Of a DNA stretch of 64,000 nucleotides, positions 34,722 through 46,084 are shown piece after piece. The translations under genes and the position numbers were made by a program. Within the stretch, counting starts at the first letter, position 1, and each line of letters opens with the position of its first letter. The notes under the pieces are model-generated. The model was not told the origin of the DNA. It searched no databases and saw only the letters and a list, made by a program, of their open reading frames with translations. This DNA comes from Poecilobothrus nobilitatus. Lineage: Eukaryota; Arthropoda; Insecta; Diptera; Dolichopodidae. The DNA lies in assembly GCA_947095535.1 (NCBI GenBank), contig OX352772.1:111129321-111193320 (forward strand), given 5' to 3'.

Positions 34722-34915
34722 CTTATAAGTTCTACTAGGAAGTGAAGGTTGTAGGTACTGCGAAAGTTGTCAAATAACGTTAATGAACTGAACAATGGCT
34801 TTTATGTACGTTATTCTTAGTTATAAGCATGTGTTGTTAACTTATAAGTTCTAGTAGCAAGTGAAGGTTGTTGGCACTATTGAAGTTGCCAGGCAGAGTT
34901 GATGAACTGAACAAG
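34722..34915. repeat. 119-bp-period tandem duplication
   Basis: cttataagttctactagga (34722) and cttataagttctagtagca (34841) start two ~75-bp related segments that both run to gaactgaacaa. No coding sequence is apparent in 34701-35094. Confidence 0.65.
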
Positions 34916-35094
34916 TTTATCATATTTAAGTTTTTCAATAAATTTATTTATACTTTGTAATAGAATATCATACAAATAGTAAAAAAAGATTTTTTTTCAA
35001 GTCTTTTTTTATGGCGCAAATTCATATGCTTAATAAAATATACATATGTAGGTTAAAGAAGATATAAAAGAAACGAAAAAGAAAAACATTCATT

Positions 35095-36717
35095 GATACT
35101 TTTGGATATCAAGATTATAATTCAACAATTCAGCAATTCTTGATTATTATTGTTTCATTTTAACTGAAACCTGGTTAAATCAATCCATTAATAATTTAGA
35201 ACTCTTTAATAATACATACAATGCTTACAGAAAAGATAGGTATTTTTTTTATCTTCCTAATGACATTATAACAAAAGAAGAAGGAGTTCTTATTGCAATT
35301 AAAAATAAATTTAATTCTAATCTTGTAACAATTGTTGACTCTACTCAATTAGAAATTTTGTTTGTTAAAATTGAATTTAATTAGGTATAAAGGTTTATTC
35401 AATGTCGGCTGCTGTATTCCTCCTAACAGTAGAGCTGAGATTTATAATCAAGTTAATAATACAATTGATTTTATTAGTAACAATCTAGAGGAATCTGACG
35501 AAATTCTTATATGTGGGGATTTCAATCTCCCAAATATAAAATGGATTGTCATAACGAGGAATCATTTATGATTCCAGTTACTTTTAATAATGAATTGGAA
35601 AGCTCATTTATTGATAATATCAATATAAATATCATACAGCAAATTTCTTCTGTACCTAATTTTCAAGGTAAACAACTTGACATAATCTTTACCTCAGATT
35701 AGAACAATCACATAATTATAAATTTTCCATTTCCTTTGCTCAACGTTGATCCCTTCCACCCTATTATGTGTTTTTGTTATTGTGTTAATGCACCTTGTTC
35801 TCCTGAAACAGAAAATGTATACTAATTCAATTTTAGAAAGGCAAACTATGAAGCTATAAAGAATTTTTTAAATTCTTACGATTTATCTTCTATATTACCC
35901 TCAAAAAATAAGAAACGAAAAAAATAAATTTTGGCGAAAATATTTAAAAACAAAAAGTAGTATTGATTATACCAATTTCTTAATATTATTCAACGGTTTT
36001 AAAAGTTTATCTGAAGGTCTTTCTGAATTATATGTTCGGAACATGTCGGCTAAACTTACATCTAATCCAAAAGAATTTTGGAAATTTTTCAATACTAAAC
36101 GCAAATGTGATGAATATCCCACACATACGAGTTTTAACGGTAATACAAGTAATGATCCATCTAAAATTACTGAATTTTTTTGTGAGTTTTTTTCGTTACC
36201 TTACTCTGATTGTACATTTTATGCAGATATTTATAATTTCAGTTATATAAATAGAAATAATGAAGTTTCTTCTTTAAATTTACACATAACTGATATTCAA
36301 GTAAAACAGTATTTAGATAAACTTAAACTAAACTATTTCCGTGGACCAGATGGCATCCCAGAAAGTATATTAATAATCTGTTTTGATTCCCTTTCTCTTC
36401 CATTATCTATTCTTTTTAATACTTGTCTTAATCTACTTATTTTTCCGATTATTTGGAAGAAAGCATTTATTAAACCTATTTTTAAAAAAGATAAAAAAAA
36501 TATTGTTAACAATTTATCGTCCGATAGCTAAATTGTCAGCAATACCTAAGGTATTTGAATTAATAGTTTTTGATTCAATTTATTCTCAGTGTTCTAGATT
36601 TATTTCTGAGAACCAGCGTGGTTTCGTTAAACATAAGTCAACCACCACAAATCTTGTTGAATCAATGTCTATATTCCTAAATAATATGGAATCGGGATTT
36701 CAAACAGATTTTGTATA
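35095..36717 (+). pseudogene. LINE 1, ORF2 5' piece (endonuclease and start of RT)
   Basis: L-T-E-T-W-L (35162-35179) and G-D-F-N-L-P (35515-35532) mark the endonuclease. The frame is broken between 35380 and 35900. The RT part begins with R-G-P-D-G-I-P (36342-36362). It shifts frame near 36515 (in the run at 36490-36500) and reads to the very end at 36717, Q-T-D-F-V, where the LTR element starts. The next residues of motif A (Y-T-D-F-S-K-A-F-D) are found at 50399-50425 beyond the LTR element. The 5' start is not defined. It is related to LINE 4 (T-D-F-S-K-A-F, T-W-L-N-x-S) but clearly divergent. Confidence 0.8.
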
Positions 36718-37130
36718 AGTTACCGATTTAGCACCAATCTCCAACACTACTATTTAAATTAACTCCAAATTATGCTTATTTTGCTTATTCATTCATTCAA
36801 TTTTTTACTACTTTCGATTTCACTCAACTTTGTTATTATTAACAACATAAATCATTCAACTTTGTATTACTAACGATTTTAGGAAATACTAAAATTTTAA
36901 CCAGCTTGCAGTTTTTATATTTGTTTTAAAATAAACAACGGATCAACAAAATATGCGATTGATATGTTCTGAACTTAAAAAGATTATCGATTAAATTCAT
37001 TCTATTATTGATTTCCAATGTAATAAGTATTGAAAGTTTGTAAAAATAAAATTATTTAAAATATTAAGAAAAATTTAATAAAGTATTTTTATTTAAATTT
37101 TTATATACGGAGTCTTATTAAAATTTAACT
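36718..37130 (+). repeat. 5' LTR, copy 2
   Basis: 413 bp, starting AGTTA and ending TAACT, a perfect 5-bp inverted pair. AATAAA near 37077 is a candidate polyadenylation signal. It is about 97% identical to the 3' LTR: I count roughly 12 substitutions and one 4-bp length difference in a TTCA repeat, while the last ~170 bp are identical. Confidence 0.92.
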
Positions 37131-37147
37131 GGCGCCCGAACAGGGAC
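37130..37147 (+). promoter_or_regulatory. Primer-binding site for tRNA-Lys(UUU)
   Basis: TGGCGCCCGAACAGGGAC matches the complement of the 3' end of lysine tRNA (UUU anticodon) at all 18 positions. Its first T is shared with the last base of the LTR. Gypsy-group elements commonly use lysine or serine tRNA primers. Confidence 0.9.
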
Positions 37148-38830
37148 CACTAAGTAGTGTAACAGTGAGTCAAAAAGTACATCTTACCTGAAAATAAAAA
37201 AAATTTTAGTTTTAAAAGTAAAAAATTGAATAAAATTTTTATTAACATTATAATATTGTAAAGAAAAATATAAAAAACATAAAAATAATAAAAACAATAA
37301 GAACAATAAAAAAAAAAAATAAAATAAAAAGTAAAGTGAACAGACTAAAACTATAAACTAAAATTATAGTAAGTGCATTTTTAAAAAGGCAAGCTTTACA
37401 CTGCGTGTAGCAAGTAAGTAAGGACAAATCTTACTAAATTTGGTTCGACAACAGGAAAAGGAAACGAGGCCCCCGAGTAGTCATAGGACAAAAAGTAGCC
37501 ACCGTACTGTGCAATTAAACACAACAAGTGCGAATTCGCAGCCGCCTATTCCGTCGATCCTAAAGACTGCGAGTGGTTCCGCAATGGGACTCCGTGTAGC
37601 CATTTTTATGTAAGTCAGTATTTATCTATTTTTTTTTTTTTGGGTATAAAAATTAAAAGGTTAAAGAAAACCAATAAGAAAAAAAATATAATAAAATGAA
37701 AATATAAAAAATTAATAAGAAAAAGAAATATTTTTGTTTTCTGAGATACTGTGAGCCTACTTGTCGTTACCTAAGGTGAGGCTGCCTTAGGCACAAGTTA
37801 TCCATAAAATAAGCAAAAGAAAAAGGAATTTAAATAAATATCTTTATATTAATATTTTTATAGAAATAAAATTCATATTTAAGTTGCCAATAAAAAAAAA
37901 AAAAAATTTATTAATAATAAAACAAAATTATTAAAAGGCAACTAATTTAATGAAGGTACTTAAGATAAAATTAAAGTGATATCAGAAGTGAAATTTAAAT
38001 TCAAAAAAAGTATCCACATCTGTATGGAGAAAAGAATTTGAGTTTCACATAAAGATTTAATTCATTTTAAAGAAAAAATTTTATGAAAAAAATAAAAAAT
38101 ACAAAAAAGGCAAAAATTATATTTATAAACCTGCAGGAAAATTTAAAAGAAAAAAATTAATAAAAAATATATATCGTATGAAAATTGAATGATCATTTAT
38201 TTTAAATAAATTAAATTAATTAGTATTACGCAATATTGCACTATAATTTTTATGATTCATAAATCATTTTTGTTTTAAAAAAAAAAATAAAATAAAATAA
38301 GGAAAAATTAAGAAACAATTATAAATAATTAATGATTTTATTTTAAGGAAAAAAGTATAAATCAATCAATAAAATTTAGAAAAAAATAATAAGTATTACT
38401 AGAATTAACTTTTAAATTAAAGTTTTTGTTATTTAAAATAAAATAGTATAATATGTAATATTTGCTTGAACGTTTGCTTTTATATAAAATTAACTGCCTA
38501 TATAATTTAGGAAAATTTTTTATTTTTCCTTTCCTTTTTGCTCATTATTAATTATTAAATTATACTATTATTTTAAACAAAATAAATATTTTCTTTTTAG
38601 TTCTGGTCAACGTTAAGAAAAAAAATTTAGAATATAATATTTTTGTTTTAATTTAAATAAACTTTAATAATTAAATATCAACATTTATTTTTGAAAAAAA
38701 AATTTTTTTTAGGTAAAAAAAAATTTTAATTGTCTTGAAATAAGGCATTGTTAATCGATTTTTACTTAATAATTTACTATGTTTATAAGATTTTGAAATT
38801 TTTAGTAAAAGGGGAAAAGAAAAAATCATT
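37148..38830 (+). other. Long untranslated leader, copy 2
   Basis: Nearly 1.7 kb without a substantial plus-strand reading frame. Most is A-rich, but 37430-37610 is distinctly richer in G and C (for example gaggcccccgagtagtcat at 37468). Long leaders that direct internal translation initiation are known in some errantiviruses; nothing here proves that role. Confidence 0.6.
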
Positions 38831-40044
38831 ATGACTCCACCCGTACCAATACTTAGACCATCTTTCTTAAATACAAATGAAATAAACCCAACTGCAGAAA
38901 TAAGTTCTAATAATGATCCAAATTCTAATATACCAAACGAATCTTTTAGAAAAACTATTTCAGAAATTTTTTAGACTGAAATAAAAAATTTTTTTAAATC
39001 TCAGACTTCTGGGATAAATCAAGAACCTGCTGATACTGATGAAACTATAATAGCAGAAGATAATTTGAACTTGTCCGGTATGGATAAGATACCCGAAATT
39101 ATAAAGAGTTTGAGAGATTTTTCATGGGAAAAGTGGGAATTCGGTTCATGGAAAAAAAGCGTTGAGAGAATTCTCAAGATTTATGAAAATTTAAAAGGAT
39201 CGTCAAAATATTATGGTATTCTTACTGTAATAAGAAATAAAATAATAGGCGATGCAGATACTGCATTAGAGTCATATAATACACCCCTGAATTGGGAAAA
39301 AATTATTAAATGTTTAAACATGCATTATTCGGATAAGCGTGATTTAGGTACTTTAGAGTACCAAATGACCACCATGATACAAGGAAATGATACGATTGAT
39401 AATTTTTATCAAGAAGTATACCAACATCTTTCAGAAATTTTAAATAAACTTTCCTCAACGGATTAAAATAAAGACCAAATAGATGCTATGGTACAGACAT
39501 ACAGACTTAGATACTTTCATCAGAGGTCTCAAGGGGGATCTTCCACGTTTACTCAGTATGCGTGAACTTTCCTCAACGGATTAAAATAAAGACCAAATAG
39601 ATGCTATGGTACAGACATACAGACTTAGATACTTTCATCAGAGGTCTCAAGGGGGATCTTCCACGTTTACTCAGTATGCGTGAACCCCAAGATTTACCGG
39701 AAGCACAATACTTATGCCTAAAACTACAAAACGTGAATTATAGAATTAGCCATAGCCACAATCAATTTAACAATAAAAAGTTTCATAATCAACCTGCCTT
39801 ACCTCCTCGAAAACAAAATCCAATACAATATAACCAAGGATTTGGCCATTATAGAAATTTTCATCAAAAACTAAATTTTAATTCAGATCAATATCCGAGA
39901 CCAAATTTTAATCAATATCCAAAACCAAGATTTCAGAATTTTCCACAGAAAAATTTTCATAAAAATTTCAATAAGAACTTTAATAATCCTTTTAATAAAA
40001 ATTCATATAATTACACGCAATCTAAACCAGCACCTGTAAACTAA
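38831..40044 (+). pseudogene. gag: gag, copy 2 (stop, tandem duplication, frameshift)
   Basis: The likely start is the ATG at 38831 (M-T-P-P-V-P). The same frame continues past an in-frame TAG (38972-38974, codon 48) to 39466. A perfect 118-bp tandem duplication (39447-39564 and 39565-39682) includes a TAA and shifts the frame, because 118 is not a multiple of three. The remaining part is open at 39601-40044 and ends in a basic, Asn/Phe/Pro-rich tail (39880-40040) in place of CCHC zinc knuckles, as in some errantivirus Gag proteins. Gag forms the particle shell and binds RNA; this copy cannot make it whole. Confidence 0.75.
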
Positions 40045-41574
40045 GCTAAATCGCAATATTCACGAGCGGTAAATTATCAAAATAGGGCTCAAACAACACC
40101 GAATTTTAATAACAAAAAAATAATATTTCTTTACGAACGCATCAGCCCAATAAATCTCAAAGAATTTTTCATACAGAAATTTATCAAAATAAAGATAAAG
40201 AAACAAAAATAAAATGCCCGAATTGTTGTGATACAAAAGAAAGTTCTAATCAAAACTTTGATTTTTTAGACTAAACAGTTCTTCACTTCCATATATCGAG
40301 CATGAGGTGAGGAACAGTAAAATGTTAAAATTTCTAATAGACACTGGGTCTAATAAAAATTATATCCGTCCATATTTGATAAAAAAATCCATTTGTTAAT
40401 GTCCAACAATTCACTGCAAATTCAATAAATGTGCTCATCATGCTCACATAAATCTTTTCGGTCCTAAAATACCCAAGTTAATATTTTATATTTTACCTCA
40501 ACTAACTTCATTTGATGGTATTATAGGAAATGACAGTCTAAAAAATTTAAATGCAGTAATAAATACAAACGAAAATTTACTTATTCTAAAACCCAACATT
40601 AAAATTCCTCTCAAAGAACATATTTCGGATTCAATTCACAATATTTGTATAAGAACGTCTCCCCTTAATATCGAGTTAGAAAAGAAATTAAAATTCGTTG
40701 TAGGAAAATATCCAAATTGTTCTCTGATCCAAAAGAAAGTCTTACATATACTACAATAGTTAAAGGTGAAATCAGAACTTCTACCCAAGATCCTGTTTAT
40801 TCCAAATCATACCTATATCCGATGTGTTTAAAACAGGAAATTGATAAGTAAATAAAAGAACTACTTTTAGACGATATAATAAAACCATCTAGATCGCCCT
40901 ACAACTCACCAGTATGGATCGTCCCTAAAAAGGAAAATGCATCTGGAGAAAAAAAATATAGAATGGTAATATATTATAGAAAATTAAATTCTATTACCAT
41001 AGCGGATAAATATCCCATACCAGAAATTAATGAGGTAAGAGCAAACCTTGGCCAAAATAAGTTATTTTCGATAATAGATCTAAAAAGCGGCTTCCATCAA
41101 ATTCCTTTAAGGGAATGCGATATAGAGAAAACTGCCTTTTCAGTTAATAATGGGAAATACGAGTTTACTTGTCTTCCTTTTGGATTAAAAAATGCAGCTG
41201 CGATTTTTCAAAGAGCGCTCGACGATATATTAAGAGTGCATATAGGGAAAAGATGTTACGTCTATATCGATGATATAATTATTTACGGAAAGAACGAGGG
41301 CGAACATTTAAAATATCTTGAAATAATTTTCGAAACGTTAGAAGAGGCCAACCTTAAAGTTCAACTGGACAAATGCGAGTTTCTTCAAAATGAAATTGAA
41401 TTTCTAGGATTCATAATAAACTCAGAAGGGGTTAAGGCAAATCCTAAAAAAATCCAAGTAATTTGTGATTTACCTATTCCTAGGACACTGAAAGGTTTAA
41501 GATCGTTTCTTGTTATTATAGGCGTTTTATTTTCGATTATGCGAAAATTGCCAAACCCCTTACATCCCTTTTAA
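40045..41574 (+). pseudogene. pol: Protease and reverse transcriptase, copy 2
   Basis: The protease active site D-T-G lies at 40340-40348. Between it and the RT there are several stops. S-P-Y-N-S-P-V-W near 40900 opens the RT, and an uninterrupted stretch runs from 40963 to ~41515 with F-S-I-I-D-L-K (motif A, near 41068-41088), L-P-F-G-L-K-N-A and the Y-I-D-D box (41263-41274). A small deletion near 41515 shifts the frame just after L-R-S-F-L. The polymerase residues are intact locally, but the gene is broken. Confidence 0.85.
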
Positions 41575-41591
41575 AAGGGGAAGGAGGACGA

Positions 41592-41874
41592 GTGTCCAAA
41601 AATAAATCAAAACACGTTGCCATAACTCTTAACGAAGAAGCAAAAAAATCTTTTGAAATATTAAAAAATACGTTAACATCAAAAGAAATGCTGTCGTCTT
41701 ATCCTGATTTTAACAAACATTTTCAACTTGCTACGGATGCATCCAACTATGCTTTTGGCGGGGTATTGTCTCAAGAAGGCAAGCCAATTACTTTTCCATC
41801 TAGGACTTTAACAAAAACTGAAGAGTCATACGCCACCAACGAGAAAGAAATGTTGGAAATCGTATGGGCTCTGC
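41592..41874 (+). pseudogene. pol: RNase H, 5' part, copy 2
   Basis: Open from 41592. The start of Ty3/gypsy RNase H is seen as L-A-T-D-A-S near 41727-41745, with the catalytic D in place, and E-K-E-M-L-E near 41841-41860. The frame reads into the hAT element at 41875 and meets a stop at 41961 in hAT sequence. The second half lies at 46088 onward. Confidence 0.85.
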
Positions 41875-42057
41875 CACTAGCGGATCCAGTTAGAATTTTT
41901 GGGGAGGGCTATTTGAAAAAAAGTTTATCGTATTTTAGTTATTTTTATTTTATAAATTTATAAAAGAACTATTCAAATTAAAGCTTTAAAATAACTGTTT
42001 TTATAATAATTTAATTTGTTGAGATTCACCATCATCTGTCCTAAACCTAGAAAAAAA

Positions 42058-44565
42058 TTAGTATACAATTTTTAAATTACATAAATTTGTCATATAAGTT
42101 AAGTCATACCAGATTTTAAATACTACTTCAAAACTGGCTATGGCTAATTCAATTTTTCGTGGACCTTTGTTCGCAAACCTCTCAATTATTTTTCGTGGTT
42201 CCAATGTCATTTCGTAATGCGAATTTAATAGCGCAAGGCCGACCAATCTTTCTTGACTCATACTATTTCTTAGCCAAGTTTTTAACCTTTTTAATCCAGA
42301 GAAACTTCTCTCACAACTAGCAACACTAACTGGAACAGTGTAAAAAATATGTAGCAATCTGTAAATCGTGGGATAAATATCTTTGCACAAGCCACTGTCA
42401 CTAAAAAATAAAATATCCTCTGGCAACGGCAAGTTACTGTTTTCCCATTTATTTTTCCATAATTCAAGTTCCAATAAGATGATTGTCTTGGAAACTTCCA
42501 AGCTATGACGTGTCTCCAAAATTTCATCAAAATTTTTCAATTTTATAATATTTTTTGGAAAAAGCAAGGATAGTTTCAAAATATCAGAATTTTGCTTTGA
42601 AAATCTTTCCTCCAAATCTACCAACACATTATCCAAAAGAGGAACAAATATCGATATTTTATAATAATGTTTTGGGTTGTCTGTACTGTAGTTTTCGCGA
42701 TAGACTTGTCGTTTTGATAATCTTGGTAAAATTATTTCTATATCTAAAGTGTTTGCAGTTGATAAAATATTGTCCCAAATCTGGCCAAAAATTTCTTCTG
42801 AATCAGAACGTTTTCTTTTAAGAATACTTATTACATTCGAAATCTCATTTTTCGCATCCGCATAATTAATTGATTTGCTTTGAAATATTTTGCTCAATGG
42901 GTATGTATAATCAAATAAAAAGTCAATACAATGAAGAGCTACAATAAAATCTGGAGATAAAATGCTTTTAACGAGCATATTCGCTTTTGTGGCAGCCAGG
43001 TCATTGTTCCAATTCCCAATCGTTTCTAATACCTCATATATTTTTGATAGGTTCGTTACAAATGTTTTTATACTTTCATGTCTTTCCACAGATCTTGTTT
43101 GGCATAATGTAGATAGTTGCTTTGCTAAAATTTTGTGGGCTGTAAAATTTCTTTTGGAAGAGGCTCGTAAAAAACTACTTGTTTCAGAAATAATTCCAAA
43201 ACAATTTCTCACAGCCATAACACCAACACATTTAGTAGTACTCAAATTTAGACTGTGATTGTAACAAGAGCTCCAAATAGCATTTTTAGCCTCTTCTCTG
43301 ATTTTACAGACAGCACCACATTTTTCTGACTGCATTACGGAGCATCCATCAGTGCCTATTGATACGCAGTCTAAAATATTTAATTCAAACGTTTTAATCA
43401 CAGTAGTTAGAACTGCTTCACCAATCAAATTGCCCGTCAAAATTGGTTCTGTGGTTGACGAAGATGCACCATAAATTATTTCATGAATGTCAACAAATCC
43501 CACAAAATCCTCACAAACCTCATGTTTATATACATATCGAAGGACTATAGTAAGTTGCGATTTTCGAGAAATATCCGTTGTTTCATCGAACAAAATTGAG
43601 TAATATTGAGCTTTTTTAACTCTTTGGAGAACTTTGTGCAATATTTCTTCACCACAACACTCAATTAATTGATCTTGTGTAGTTTTGGAAATATATGTGG
43701 ATGTTGATGAACATCTTTCCAAATGATTTTTTAATACAGTATCTCCAGCTTCAATGCGAAATCCCAATAAATTTCTGAAATTACCATAATTTTCTGTCAC
43801 CAAACTCTTTTCTGTTATATCTAATTGTCCATCATCCCTGTGGCCTCTTAAAAGCAAATTTTGTTTTCCACATAAGATTATTGTCGAAACTATTGGAATG
43901 AGTCGTTCTATATTTTCTGCAATTAATTTGTTTTTCGATGAATCTATCAAACAAGCAATAGATTTGGATGGATTTTTATAAATCGCTAAAAAGGTTTGGC
44001 CGCTAATTATGGCTTGTTTGTGGTATTGTGTATTTGAATGTAATTGTAAAACGCTGTCTTTTCCAGTAAGTTTTGCAAATTTGGTTACTGGCTGTTTTAC
44101 TAAAGAATTTGTTTTGGTTGTGGATGCGTGCCCTACAGTTTGTGGAGCAAACAAAACGCAAAATACACAAAACAAACCCTTATATGATGGAGAATATACT
44201 AACCAAGGTTTAAAATCGTCCAAATGTTTTTGCTTTAAATATCTTCTCTCAATCTTACCTTGTTTATTATGTTCAGAATACGGAAAAACAAAGTTTTTCG
44301 GAGCAATCCACGGATTATTTAACATAGTAAATTTTTCTGTGTCATTTATAGGTATGTCACTATTTACAAATCTTTTAATATCTGATTTGTGTATGTGCGA
44401 GATTGCACTAGTTTCAATATTAAGTTCTTCTTGTTCTACACTAACACTAGTTATTATTGTTTCATTTGCTTCATTTTCTTTTTCTTTTTCATTTATTATT
44501 TCATTTTCACTTGCAACTTTTTTTGAAAAAAAATTGCCCAAAGTAATTTGTTTTCGTTCACTCAT
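42058..44565 (-). CDS. hAT transposase, TTF finger plus DUF4371 (ZMYM1-like), intact
   Basis: 835 codons without a stop. I take the ATG at 44563-44565 (M-S-E-R-K-Q), since the two in-frame codons before it, TTG and AAG, are not normal starts. A Ser/Glu-rich, disordered N-terminus (1-60) is followed by a TTF-type zinc finger with C133-x-x-C136 and H176...H182 region, for DNA binding. The catalytic core fold typical of hAT (DUF4371) contains D327 (L-F-D-E-T-T-D), D406 (I-G-T-D-G) and E752 (S-C-E-R-S-F-S), the three acidic residues expected. The C-terminal dimerization block (S-C-E-R-S-F-S-G-L-K-R-L-K ... E-R-L-V-G-L) is complete. The product should excise and insert DNA in the nucleus. Length fits the ZMYM1-like family. 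No intron is needed. This is the only long intact gene in the window; a host-domesticated role is unlikely given the flanking inverted ends. Confidence 0.9.
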   Translation of the reverse strand: MSERKQITLGNFFSKKVASENEIINEKEKENEANETIITSVSVEQEELNIETSAISHIHKSDIKRFVNSDIPINDTEKFTMLNNPWIAPKNFVFPYSEHNKQGKIERRYLKQKHLDDFKPWLVYSPSYKGLFCVFCVLFAPQTVGHASTTKTNSLVKQPVTKFAKLTGKDSVLQLHSNTQYHKQAIISGQTFLAIYKNPSKSIACLIDSSKNKLIAENIERLIPIVSTIILCGKQNLLLRGHRDDGQLDITEKSLVTENYGNFRNLLGFRIEAGDTVLKNHLERCSSTSTYISKTTQDQLIECCGEEILHKVLQRVKKAQYYSILFDETTDISRKSQLTIVLRYVYKHEVCEDFVGFVDIHEIIYGASSSTTEPILTGNLIGEAVLTTVIKTFELNILDCVSIGTDGCSVMQSEKCGAVCKIREEAKNAIWSSCYNHSLNLSTTKCVGVMAVRNCFGIISETSSFLRASSKRNFTAHKILAKQLSTLCQTRSVERHESIKTFVTNLSKIYEVLETIGNWNNDLAATKANMLVKSILSPDFIVALHCIDFLFDYTYPLSKIFQSKSINYADAKNEISNVISILKRKRSDSEEIFGQIWDNILSTANTLDIEIILPRLSKRQVYRENYSTDNPKHYYKISIFVPLLDNVLVDLEERFSKQNSDILKLSLLFPKNIIKLKNFDEILETRHSLEVSKTIILLELELWKNKWENSNLPLPEDILFFSDSGLCKDIYPTIYRLLHIFYTVPVSVASCERSFSGLKRLKTWLRNSMSQERLVGLALLNSHYEMTLEPRKIIERFANKGPRKIELAIASFEVVFKIWYDLTYMTNLCNLKIVY

Positions 44566-46048
44566 CTTCAATGGCTACGAACACAAATATAAATTAAATT
44601 GTAATAAAACGAAAATATAATTATTGTTTTAGAGATCGAAAATATTAGATATATTATTAAGAACGAAAATATTAAAATTTCATTATTGTATTTGGCAAAA
44701 TAGTTTATTTTCTCAAATTTTGTAAACTTACGTTTTAATAGCGTAATATGATATCTAATATTTTGCACTAAGCTTATATGAAAATATGTATTATTAAAAC
44801 TTTTTTTTTTTGTTTTAATTTGTTTTTTATGTTTCTATACAATATACGCTATTGCTATACATGTAATTTGATATGAATAGTATAGATATGTATGTGTTTA
44901 TATACATATGTAGTTATGTAATGTTAAGTATTTATCTACATATTTTTTGTTTTGTTATGTTTATTTTTTGTTTTTTTCTGTTTTGTGTAAAGATTAAAGA
45001 ATGAATGTGAATATAATATGTAAGTGTGTGTATAATATGATGAATGAATGTGTATAATATGTAAGATTTTTTGAGTTATTGACAAATTGTGTAAGAAAGT
45101 ACATTTTGTAAAAATGAAAGCTAAAAAATATGTTCATTGTATATAAAAATTTGCTATTATTAGAATGAGTATTCGTAATATACCTATTCTAATAAATATT
45201 CGTCGCTTCCATTGAGGTATGTAATATAATATGAAAAATGATTTGTATTTTTTTTATTTTAAAAATTGAATTGAATTGTAAACCAGTATAAAAAAAGTAC
45301 ATAATATGTATTTTTGAAATTCTTTTAAGAATAAAATTTAAGCGTAGATTTTTAAAATTTATAGGTAATAAATGTACAAAATAATATTCATGCAATTCAC
45401 AAAATTATTTGTGGAAGTTTGCATCAAAATTAATATTATGATAAATATGTACATATGTATGTATATTATTTATGCATCACATATTCAATAATATTGCACT
45501 TTTTTCATTCAAATCAAATATTATCTTTTCTTAAAAATTTGTTAAGAATTAGAAATCTGATAGTGGAAAATAAAAGTATTCGAAAATAACCGTTCAATAA
45601 GAGGTCTGTTTATGTATTAATTAAAATATGTGACAAAGTTCAAACCATACTAGAAAATATTTCGCCAGTCCTTAAATGTTATTTTTAATAAAATTTCTAA
45701 CTTACTTGTTTTGTTTTAGAACCTTTACCAAATTACGTATTTAAAAACATTTTGTGTTGTATACGTACTATAAAAAATATTATCACAAATTATTAGTACA
45801 GGCATACAAATGTTTTTTTTTTTATATGTAATTTAAAAAAACATATTTTTGGAAACCATGGAAACTAGAAATATACAATCTAAGAAAGAAATTTAAAAAA
45901 AACAATAAGAAATATGTTCAGAAAATAAAATTATGTGTATGAATACGAGTATGTTTCTAGTTAACAGGAACGGAACGAATATGTTTCGAAAAAACTGCAT
46001 TTTTGTTTTTTTGTTTTTTTTTTAAATTATATATGTGGAGGTTTGGGA
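44566..46048. other. hAT element 5' non-coding region
   Basis: Between the transposase start and the right inverted end lie ~1.5 kb of AT-rich sequence with no credible gene. It should hold the transposase promoter (read leftward), but I could not single out a core promoter with confidence. Poly-T runs and tgtatataata-like phrases (44985-45060) are present. Confidence 0.5.
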
Positions 46049-46070
46049 GGGGCGATCGCCCGATCGCCCC
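46049..46070. other. GC-rich palindrome at hAT right end
   Basis: Arms GGGGCGATCG and CGATCGCCCC are separated by CC. It lies 17 bp inside the right end of the element and is the most GC-rich spot in this AT-rich region. Subterminal motifs of this kind can serve as transposase binding sites in hAT elements; the role here is a guess. Confidence 0.75.
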
Positions 46071-46084
46071 TACTTGGATCCGCC

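Noticed and set aside
42291..44620. Several ORFs overlapping the hAT transposase on both strands
   Set aside because: They are in other frames of a conserved 835-codon gene and show no recognisable motifs.
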